From NCBI GenBank assembly GCA_020628645.1, contig JAHDES010000042.1, forward strand, positions 1 to 53,316: a DNA stretch of 53,316 bases, read 5' to 3'. Below are positions 42,888 to 51,100 of the stretch, one piece after another (position 1 is the stretch's first letter; each line of letters opens with the position of its first letter). The translations under genes were made by a program, and so were the position numbers. Source of the stretch: Saprospiraceae bacterium. GTDB lineage: Bacteria; Bacteroidota; Bacteroidia; Chitinophagales; Saprospiraceae. The notes beneath the pieces are model-generated. The model did no database searches and was not told the origin of the DNA. It was given only the letters and a program-made list of their open reading frames with translations.

Positions 42888-42916
42888 AGTTAACATATTA
42901 CACTACACAGTAAGAG

Positions 42917-42945
42917 GGGGCTACATCAATATGTAGCCCCTTTTT
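42917..42945 (+). terminator. Strong Rho-independent terminator after the peptide gene
   Basis: GGGGCTACAT and ATGTAGCCCC form a perfect 10-bp stem with a CAAT loop, followed by TTTTT. It is one of the clearest terminators in the window. Confidence 0.92.
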
Positions 42946-42950
42946 ACTTT

Positions 42951-43063
42951 GGCACAAGGAGAAAATAAATTTACTTTTCTTGAAATAGTGAAAATTACAA
43001 TTCATTGAAAATGAAGTTAATTAAGCTAATTCAAGAAATGGAAAATGTAAATTTATTCGTGCC
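42951..43063. repeat. Repeat element, GGCAC...GTGCC family (113 nt)
   Basis: The left end GGCACAAGGAGAAAATAAAT and the right end (reverse complement GGCACGAATAAATTTACATT) are imperfect inverted repeats. The right end shares GAAAATGTAAATTTATTCGT with the copy at 11686-11718. It lies between the peptide terminator and the kinase gene and could contribute to the kinase leader or promoter region. Confidence 0.6.
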
Positions 43064-43112
43064 CAACTACTTTGTATGAACTTTAACATTTATCCTTAAC
43101 CAAAATTTCAGA

Positions 43113-45026
43113 ATGGCGGTAAGCGCACTTGGAACAAATCACATTATTGAACTAGAACAGAAACTTGAACAGCAAAAAGATTTCAAGCAACGTATCGTGT
43201 TGTTAGATCAATTGACTGCTTTTCTGGTGTATACCAATGTACGACGGGCACAGCAATTACTCTCCGAACTTCAAGCTATCCTAAAATATTATCCGAATGA
43301 GGATATTGAACTCAACTATCATATCAATACTGCTTTAGTTGAGAATCAATTGTACAATTACCGACTTGCCGAAATTCATCTACTCGAAGCTATCAAAATG
43401 ATTGAGGATATGGGGACCGTTCGCCAGCAAGTGGATGTCTACATAGATTATGCGGGTATTTGTATTAATCTGAATAAAATGGCGGTGGCCGAAGATTATT
43501 TGCAAAAAGCATCCAAACTACTCAAAGCTTTTCCTGATAATCAATTGGAAGCACGGATTATTTGTCGTGAAGGCTTCCTACGCTTGCATTATAATGAATA
43601 TGTAAAAGCCATTGAATTATTATTAACCGCCGAGAAAAAAATTAATCAAGCGCCTTCTCATCTTCAACTCAAAGACAGCTATTTCTTGACCATGATTTAT
43701 AGTGGTTTGGGAAATATTTATGAAGGAATCGACGAAACCGATAAAAGTGTGCAAGCTTATCAAAAAGCTTTAGATATTTGTTTGAGTATGGGAATGCGTA
43801 CGCGTTTATCTTGGCATTATATGAATTTGGGAGCTGGATTTATTGCCTTACAAGACTATGAATCTGCAGAAAAATACCTCACGCAAGGACTTAAAATTAC
43901 AGATGATATTAGTCAATCTGCACGTGTTGGCGCCAATGCCAATTTAGGTTACTGCTATTTTAAAAAAGGACAATACCAAGAAGCACTTCAACTCTATAAT
44001 AAAGCAGAACAGCTCTACAAAGAGAAGAAAAGCGATTCCAATTTGTTTAATATTGAACGTTGGAAAGCGGAATTGTTCAAAACGATGGGAAAGCATAAGA
44101 AGGCACAAAAGCATTACATTCAAGCGTATAAGTATGCGGTGTCTTTGGATAATAATCAATTGCTTTCGCGTATTTGTAAAGACATTTCAGAATATTATGC
44201 AGAATTAGGTGAGTTTGAAAATGCTTATGAATACCAAAAGATTCATTCTGTAGCTGCAAAACGCTATGCGTCAGAGGTGAATAGTAGACGAGTTATTGAA
44301 TTGGAAATTAAATATGATGCTGCCCAAAAACGACAAGAGGCAGAATTATTAGAACTGAAAGCTACTCGTCTTCAACTCAAGGCTCTACGCGCGCAAATGA
44401 ATCCGCATTTTATGTATAATGCGCTCAATTCGATTCAAAGTTATATTATGTCCAATCAAGCAGATTCTGCTGCGCAATTTTTAGCTCGATTTGCTAAATT
44501 GATGCGCCAAAGTTTGGAATATTCTGATATGGAAAGTATTACCTTGGAACGTGAAATTGAGTTTTTAAGAGATTATTTATTTATCAATCAGAAATTGCGT
44601 TTTGATAATTTAGAATACCAGATTCAAATAAGTGATGATCTAGAAGAAGATATTCTTTGCGTACCCACCATGATTATTCAACCTTATGTGGAAAATGCGA
44701 TTGAACATGGGCTACGTACTCGAAAAGATGGCTTAGTTCGCATCGAATTTACCCTTTTTGATGAAGAAACCATTCTTTGTATCGTGGAAGACAATGGTAT
44801 TGGAAGAGAAGGCGTTCGCCAATTGCAAGAACTAGATAAAAATTATCAAAATCATAAATCTCGTGGTACAAGTATTACAGAAAAACGCCTTGAATTACTA
44901 CAAGATGTTCATCACAACGATCAACTCTCTGTTGCTACGATTGATTTAAAAGAAGAGGCCTCCCATCAAGCTCGCGGTACTCGCGTAGAAATAAAGATTC
45001 CTGTGATTGATGTGAAGATTAAATAA
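43113..45026 (+). CDS. Soluble TPR-domain sensor histidine kinase (LytS/His_kinase type)
   Basis: A 637-residue kinase with no signal peptide or membrane helix. Residues about 20-375 are tandem TPR repeats, for example FLTMIYSGLGNIYEGIDETD, YMNLGAGFIALQDYESAEKY and NLGYCYFKKGQYQEALQLYN. A coiled coil at about 385-428 leads into the His_kinase domain with phospho-acceptor His432 in LRAQMNPHFMYNALNSIQSY. The HATPase domain follows, with the N-box in MIIQPYVENAIEHGL and the G-box in CIVEDNGIGREG. Most LytS-type partners of LytTR regulators are membrane-bound; here the TPR array is the only visible sensor and must read a cytoplasmic ligand or partner. Probable partner of the regulator at 41557. 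Confidence 0.93.
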   Translation: MAVSALGTNHIIELEQKLEQQKDFKQRIVLLDQLTAFLVYTNVRRAQQLLSELQAILKYYPNEDIELNYHINTALVENQLYNYRLAEIHLLEAIKMIEDMGTVRQQVDVYIDYAGICINLNKMAVAEDYLQKASKLLKAFPDNQLEARIICREGFLRLHYNEYVKAIELLLTAEKKINQAPSHLQLKDSYFLTMIYSGLGNIYEGIDETDKSVQAYQKALDICLSMGMRTRLSWHYMNLGAGFIALQDYESAEKYLTQGLKITDDISQSARVGANANLGYCYFKKGQYQEALQLYNKAEQLYKEKKSDSNLFNIERWKAELFKTMGKHKKAQKHYIQAYKYAVSLDNNQLLSRICKDISEYYAELGEFENAYEYQKIHSVAAKRYASEVNSRRVIELEIKYDAAQKRQEAELLELKATRLQLKALRAQMNPHFMYNALNSIQSYIMSNQADSAAQFLARFAKLMRQSLEYSDMESITLEREIEFLRDYLFINQKLRFDNLEYQIQISDDLEEDILCVPTMIIQPYVENAIEHGLRTRKDGLVRIEFTLFDEETILCIVEDNGIGREGVRQLQELDKNYQNHKSRGTSITEKRLELLQDVHHNDQLSVATIDLKEEASHQARGTRVEIKIPVIDVKIK

Positions 45027-45183
45027 GAGGTTTTATCCTTGTATTTTGTTATTCTGTATAGACTAAAGTCTGTCCTACTAGTTTTAATGAAATTCATACC
45101 ACATCCCTAACTAATTGTAGTTTCTCAACTAAAGATTAACCGATTATTAACTAAATTAGTGCTTCTTATACGAAATTGATTAA

Positions 45184-45270
45184 GTGATTTCGTAAATCAC
45201 ACCTTCAACGTATAATGCCGATTTGAAAAAATCGTAAATTATATACAAAAGGATTTTTTCAAATCGGTAT
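45184..45270. repeat. Hairpin element, GTGATTTACGAAATCAC family, copy 2
   Basis: It starts with GTGATTTCGTAAATCAC and continues through ACCTTCAACGTATAATGCCG. AATGCCGATTTGAAAAAATC and GATTTTTTCAAATCGGTATT are 20-nt arms with one mismatch around an 18-nt loop. The whole matches the region 22717-22833 in inverse orientation, minus that copy's insert. It occupies most of the 331-bp gap between the kinase and dipeptidase genes, where I see no gene. Confidence 0.75.
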
Positions 45271-45357
45271 TATTATCATGAAGCGGACTCCAAGTCGTCT
45301 CTAGATTAATTTAGCATTAAAAAAATTGTTCTTGGATTAAAGTAATAACAGCAACAT

Positions 45358-46605
45358 ATGAACCGTCTTTTTTTCTTCTTACTGAGTTTACTTTTTTTAG
45401 CAGCTTGTTCACCCACGATTTATAATGCTTCTAAAGAATATTCAGATACTCAATTAAAAAAAATAGCCCAGAAATTGGCCCAAAAATACATCATTACAGA
45501 TGGGCATGTAGATTTACCTTATCGTTTACGGGTTCAAAATTTTAGATTGACCAAAGAACTCATTGGTATTCCCATTCAAACGGAGAAAGGTGATTTTGAT
45601 TATGTTCGAGCCAAAGAAGGTGGCTTAGATGCGCCTTTTATGTCTATTTATATTCCAGCATCTTATCAAAAAGAAGGTGGCGCGAAGGAATTAGCAGATT
45701 CTTTAATTGATATGGTGAATGGGATCATTGCCAATCATCCCAATGAATTTGCAGCAGCCTACTCTCCAAAAATGGTAGAAGCAAATTTTAAGCGAGGCGT
45801 TCTTTCTCTTCCTATGGGAATGGAAAACGGCGCGCCAGTCGAAGATGATTTAGCGAATGTTGAATACTTCCACAAACGAGGTATTCGATACATTACATTA
45901 ACACATTCCAAAGATAATCAAATTTGTGATTCTTCCTACGATACTACAGGGACATGGCAAGGGCTGAGTCCATTTGGTGAAAAGGTAGTAGCCGAAATGA
46001 ATAGAGTAGGAATCATGGTAGACATTTCTCATGTGTCGGATAATGCCTTTTATCAAGTGATGGAGCGCACCAAAGCACCTTGTATTGCCTCGCATTCTTC
46101 TTGTCGAAAATTTACGCCAGGTTTTGAACGCAATATGGACGATGATATGATTCGAGCCTTAGCAAAAAATGATGGGGTTATTCAAATCAATTTTGGTTCT
46201 ACCTTTATAGATGGTGAAATACGGCGTATTCGTACAGAAAATCGAGAAAAATTATCCGCTTTGTTAGAAGAAAAAGGCTTGTCAGGTCGAGATGAAGCTG
46301 CAAAACCTATCATTGAACAATTTGAAAAAGATCATCCTTCTGTGTTTTCAGATGTAGATATGGTTGCGAATCATATCGATCATGTGGTTTCCCTAGTGGG
46401 CGTAAATCATGTAGGCTTTGGTTCGGATTATGATGGGGTAGGGGATTCGCTTCCTACAGGTTTAAAAGACGTTTCCGACTTTCCGAATTTAATTTATGTC
46501 CTTCTTAAACGAGGCTACACGGAAGAAGATATTACCAAGATTTGTTATAAAAATGTATTTCGTGTTTGGAATAAAGTGGAACAAGTGGCAAAAGAATTGC
46601 AATAG
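45358..46605 (+). CDS. Membrane dipeptidase lipoprotein, peptidase family M19
   Basis: A 415-residue zinc dipeptidase anchored as a lipoprotein (MNRLFFFLLSLLFLAACSPT, lipobox LAAC). Zinc-ligand motifs of the renal dipeptidase family are in order: DGHVDLPYR near residue 49, GMENGAP near 160 (metal-bridging Glu), VDISHVSDNAF near 220, and CIASHSSCRKF near 243. The closing region NHVGFGSDYDGVGDSLPTGL carries the conserved Asp. It cleaves dipeptides, probably in the periplasm or at the surface for nutrient recovery. It could also process small peptides, but no link to the nearby peptide gene is shown. Confidence 0.95.
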   Translation: MNRLFFFLLSLLFLAACSPTIYNASKEYSDTQLKKIAQKLAQKYIITDGHVDLPYRLRVQNFRLTKELIGIPIQTEKGDFDYVRAKEGGLDAPFMSIYIPASYQKEGGAKELADSLIDMVNGIIANHPNEFAAAYSPKMVEANFKRGVLSLPMGMENGAPVEDDLANVEYFHKRGIRYITLTHSKDNQICDSSYDTTGTWQGLSPFGEKVVAEMNRVGIMVDISHVSDNAFYQVMERTKAPCIASHSSCRKFTPGFERNMDDDMIRALAKNDGVIQINFGSTFIDGEIRRIRTENREKLSALLEEKGLSGRDEAAKPIIEQFEKDHPSVFSDVDMVANHIDHVVSLVGVNHVGFGSDYDGVGDSLPTGLKDVSDFPNLIYVLLKRGYTEEDITKICYKNVFRVWNKVEQVAKELQ

Positions 46606-46660
46606 ATGAATCTGAATGCTAATTCTTTACGTATGCTAAAATAAATCAGGGAATACTCAT

Positions 46661-47287
46661 ATGTACCACGAGATAGATACCATAGTTTTTGATTTAGGTG
46701 GCGTTCTAATTGATTGGAATCCTACTTATTTATACGATAAAATCTTTTCCGACAAAAAAGAAATGGATTATTTTTTATCGGAAGTTTGTACCATGGATTG
46801 GAACGAACAGCAAGATGGTGGTCGCTCTTGGGCAGAAGCTACGAACTTGTTAATTAAAGATTATCCGCAATATACCAATGAAATTAAAGCTTATTATGAG
46901 CGTTGGGAAGAAATGTTAGGAGGCCCTATTTCTCCAACAGTTGATCTGCTCGAAAAGCTTTATCATGAGAAAAAATATCCCTTATATGCTTTGACCAATT
47001 GGTCGGCAGAAACCTTTCCTATTGCACAACGCCGTTATCAATTTCTCAATTATTTCAAAGGAATTTTAGTCTCAGGACAAGTCAAACTCAAAAAACCTGA
47101 TCCAAAAATTTATCAAATGCTCCGCACACGTTTTGGCGTCAATCCATTCAAAACACTTTTTATAGATGATAATGTACGTAATATAGAGGCGGCTCGTGCG
47201 GTGGGTTTTCATACCATTCATTTTGTTGGATCGGAAGAATTAGAAGAAGCTTTTATGGATTTAGAATTGTTAGATTTTGCTGGATAA
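46661..47287 (+). CDS. HAD-superfamily hydrolase (YihX-like)
   Basis: A 208-residue haloacid-dehalogenase-type phosphatase. Motif I is IVFDLGGVLIDWN (nucleophile Asp11), motif II YALTNWSAETFP, motif III VKLKKPDPKIYQML and motif IV TLFIDDNVRNIEAAR. A helical cap lies between motifs I and II. GGVLIDWNP is characteristic of the YihX/epoxide-hydrolase-N subgroup, which dephosphorylates sugar phosphates. The substrate is not known here. It lies 55 bp after the dipeptidase gene in the same direction. Confidence 0.93.
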   Translation: MYHEIDTIVFDLGGVLIDWNPTYLYDKIFSDKKEMDYFLSEVCTMDWNEQQDGGRSWAEATNLLIKDYPQYTNEIKAYYERWEEMLGGPISPTVDLLEKLYHEKKYPLYALTNWSAETFPIAQRRYQFLNYFKGILVSGQVKLKKPDPKIYQMLRTRFGVNPFKTLFIDDNVRNIEAARAVGFHTIHFVGSEELEEAFMDLELLDFAG

Positions 47288-47366
47288 TGTCTTTCTTTTA
47301 TTGAACTTATTTCACATAAAATTTGTAGGATAATTTGAATTTTCAAATATTCTAACAAATTTGGTA

Positions 47367-47888
47367 ATGAGTTACATAATGGTAGATATAGAGTCGGATG
47401 GGCCAATTCCTGGAGATTATTCCATGATTTCTTTTGGTGCAATCCTAATAGATGAAAAATTAGATCGCTCTTTTTATGGGCAACTAAAACCTATCTCTGA
47501 CAATTATATTGATGAAGCCCTCCAAATCTCAGGCTTTACAAGAACAGAAACCCTCCAATTTAATGACCCTAAAACGGTCATGCTTCAGTTTGAACAATGG
47601 ATACAAGAAAATTCCAAAGGGAGACCTTTTTTTATTAGTGATAATAATGGATTTGATTGGATGTTCATCTGTTGGTATTTTCATCACTTTTTGAAACGAA
47701 ATCCTTTCGGACATTCCTCTCAAAATTTAGGCAGTTTATATAAAGGCATAGTCAAGGATACTTTTAAAAACTTTAAGCATCTTAGACAGACCAAACACAC
47801 CCACCACCCCGTTGACGATGCTCGTGGCAATGCAGAAGCATTACTTCATATGAAAAAGGAAATGGGCTTGAAGATTCCGACGAAATAG
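47367..47888 (+). CDS. DEDD-family 3'-5' exonuclease
   Basis: A 173-residue single-domain nuclease of the DnaQ-like fold. The ATG at 47367 is preferred to the in-frame TTG at 47361. Exo I is MVDIESDGPIPGDYSMISFG (Asp7, Glu9), Exo II includes FISDNNGFDWMFICWY (Asp), and Exo III is HTHHPVDDARGNAEALLHM with the His and Asp of the DEDDh type. Such proteins trim RNA or DNA 3' ends; the substrate is unknown. It lies 79 bp after the HAD gene. Confidence 0.9.
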   Translation: MSYIMVDIESDGPIPGDYSMISFGAILIDEKLDRSFYGQLKPISDNYIDEALQISGFTRTETLQFNDPKTVMLQFEQWIQENSKGRPFFISDNNGFDWMFICWYFHHFLKRNPFGHSSQNLGSLYKGIVKDTFKNFKHLRQTKHTHHPVDDARGNAEALLHMKKEMGLKIPTK

Positions 47889-47889
47889 C

Positions 47890-48028
47890 AGCAATTCTCA
47901 ATTTGGAAAAATAGAACACAGATTATACGGAATGTAGGAATTATCACTGATTTTCCTATAAAAAATTGGTGTAAACCTGTCTTATCTGCCTTATCCGTGT
48001 GTCATCAGATTCTATGTTGAGAATTACT
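47890..48028. repeat. Possible terminal-inverted-repeat element (about 139 nt)
   Basis: CAGCAATTCTCAA at the left and TTGAGAATTACTG at the right are inverted repeats with one mismatch. The interior (ACACAGATTATACGG ... CCTTATCCGTGTGTCATC) shows no coding frame. Only one copy is in the window. Confidence 0.35.
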
Positions 48029-48159
48029 GATAAAATAAGTTTAATATTTCCATTTTTTTTCACTTTTCATTGTACTTACCACTGCTTTTATAGATATTGT
48101 AGTTTTTCCCGTCTTTTTACCCCAAACCATTTTTTGTAATCAGAGAGAAAAATTAACTT

Positions 48160-51100
48160 ATGTCAAACAGAATTTGGCAGATGGTCATTCTTTGTAGCAT
48201 TACAATTGCTCTAAATGCCCAACAAATAACACCACAACTCAAAGGCCCTAATCAAGAAGCCTTTTTTAAAACATTACCTTTACTAAATCAAGATACACCT
48301 GAATGGGTCATCAAAATGTATAGTGATAATCCCAATGTTTGGGAAGTAGATCGTTTATACAATATCTATTATCGTTCTAATGATTTTGTAAAGACTACCC
48401 ATACTCAAAATTATAAGTTTTGGCGGAAGCTCCTCCAAGAAAACCATTGGATTAATACCAAGGGTTATATCCAAACGCCTACTATTACGGAATTCAGAAA
48501 TCAACAAGCTAGAATTGCTGAACTTCAAAAGGCTTCTAGTACTACTCAACGCTCCACCACTTGGACATCCATCGGCCCGCTTGATACCAAAGCCCTCGAA
48601 AATGAACCCGAAGTTTCTTGGCAAACTAATGTCTATACCCTCGATCAATCTATTTCAAATCCCAATGTGGTGTATTGTGGTTCTGAAACGGGAGCTTTAT
48701 TTAAATCTACCGATAAAGGGGCAAATTGGACGAATATTGGTGCTTTTATATCAGATGGTGCACCTCAAGGTATAGGAGTTGATCCGACTAATGAAAATAT
48801 TGTATTCTTTGGTATGCGGAATAATATTTATCGCTCTTTAGATGGGGGAACAACGATTACTTCAGTTTATACCCAATCTAATTTAAATGCTAAAGATTTT
48901 TATATTAATCCTTCCAATAATCAGATCATACTCGCTGCGACGCAACAAGGTCTCCTTCGTTCTTCGGATGGAGGAACTACTTGGACAAGTATTTCTTCCG
49001 AACAATCATGGGATTTAGAAGCTCGACCTGGAACACCTAATACGGTGTATGCTTTGATTTCAAAACCGAGTGATTTGATGATTAAATTTTATCGCTCTAC
49101 AGATGCAGGATTAACCTTTACAGAAGAAGATACGGGTTGGTTTGCAGGAAGTATCAATGGAATAGATAATACCACGCGTGGAGCAAGAATGGCAGTCACC
49201 CCTGCTGATCCAGATCGAATTTATGTGGCACTTTTAGGAATTGATGTGGACTATGATACAGATAATAATTGGTTGGGGGTGTATGTCAGTCGAAATGGAG
49301 GAGATACTTGGTCATTGCCTGTTGGAGAAGTAGGCGGCCCATACAGCTCAAGTCATTTTTGCTTGTCTTCTTTTAATCCTACTAGTACTGGATACGATCA
49401 GGGGTATTATAATTTAGGAATAGCAGCTTCTGCTAAGAACGCAGATTCTTTATTAGTTGGCTGTTTAAATTTATTTAGTTCAGGAGATGCAGCAGCTTCT
49501 TATACTCAATGGGGGGGCTATGGCGGCGGACCTGGTTGGCAACATCCCGATATACAAGAAATTGAAATTAACAGAGATGATGTTTGGGTAGCTTCTGATG
49601 GAGGAATTAATCTTTATACCTCTGACTGGCAATCGCATATTGCTCGAAATAACGGAATCAATGGATCTTCCTATTGGGGATTTGATAGTGGCTGGAACAA
49701 AGATGTGTTGGTAGGTGGACGATATCATAATGGGAATGGAGGATTTGTAGAATCCTATCCTGATGGAAAATTTTTACGTTTGGGTGGAGCGGAATCTCCT
49801 ACAGGAATTGTCAATAAAGGGGAAAACCTCAAAGTATGGCATAGTGATATTGGGGGCGATTTATTACCAGAAACAATTACTGATCCAGTGACGAATATTG
49901 GAAATTTAGCCTTATATCCTAACGAGTCTTATTTCAATGAAAATAAAAGTGATTTAAAAACTTATCCTTATTGTTATAATCATTTATTACTTGGAAAAGA
50001 TAATATATTATGGAAATCAGAAGATGGCGGCGGTACATTTTATGACCTTTTTACCTTTGGAAATAGTGCTGATCCTTTAGCCAATATTGAAATTTCTCGT
50101 TCTAATCCAGATGTGATCTATGTGGTCCAAAAAATAAGTGGTTCAACATTACTATGGCGCACAACAGACGGGGGAATAAACTGGACTTCAACGACCGTTC
50201 CAGGAGCAGTAGGCGGAGGAATGTTTATTACCCTTTCACCAAATGATGAAAATACCATCTGGGCGGCACATAGTAAAAATGGGAATTCGAATAAAGTCTT
50301 GAAATCTACAGATGGGGGACAAACTTGGACAGATTTAACCACCGCTACAATAAATGGATTATGGCCAGAAGATATTTTAGTCCAAGGAGGAACCAATGGT
50401 GGCGTTTATTTATCTACTAATTTGGCGATGTATTATCGAAATGATACCCATTCCGATTGGCAATTGTACAATACAGGCTTACCCGCCAATTTTGGAGTCG
50501 TAGAAATGCGTCCTTTTTATCGAGATAGTAAATTACGTGCTGCTTCGAATCGAGGAATATGGGAGGTTGACTATTTTGAATCCTTTTCGCCTATTGCACA
50601 ACCAACTGTAGATAAAGTACTTTCTACATGTCCGTTAGATACCTTTCAATTTGAAGATTTTTCAATGATCGATCATTTAGGTGCTTCTTGGACTTGGATC
50701 TTTACGCCTAATCCTATCTATGTAGAATCAACTTCTATACGCAATCCTAAAGTAGTTTTTGGAACAACTGGAAGTTTTAGTGCAAGTTTAACAGTCACCA
50801 ATCCGAATGGCACTTCTTCAAAATCCTTAGATATTCCCATTGAAATAGTAGGCACAGAATGTTTAATTGATACCATTCCAGGGGGAGCGATGCAATGTTT
50901 TAGTAGTGGAGATTGGGTACAAACGCCAGATTTAGATATGGATGGCGTCACAGAAATGACCATTACGGCATGGGTGAAACCGACAGGAATACAGCCTGAA
51001 TATACAGGTATAGTAATGAATGATGGAAATACGGCTGGCTTCAATTTTAGAGAAGGAAATAATACTTTAGCGTATCATTGGCCCGGTGGAGCTTGGTGGT

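Noticed and set aside
43011-43079. 22-codon ORF (MKLIKLIQEMENVNLFVPNY...) between the peptide and kinase genes
   Set aside because: It lies mostly inside a dispersed repeat element, has no leader motif or dedicated promoter, and could be chance.
45358-46605. M19 dipeptidase as the maturation protease of the peptide at 42741
   Set aside because: M19 enzymes cut dipeptides and the gene is separated by a repeat and the kinase gene; GG leaders are normally cut by C39 exporters.
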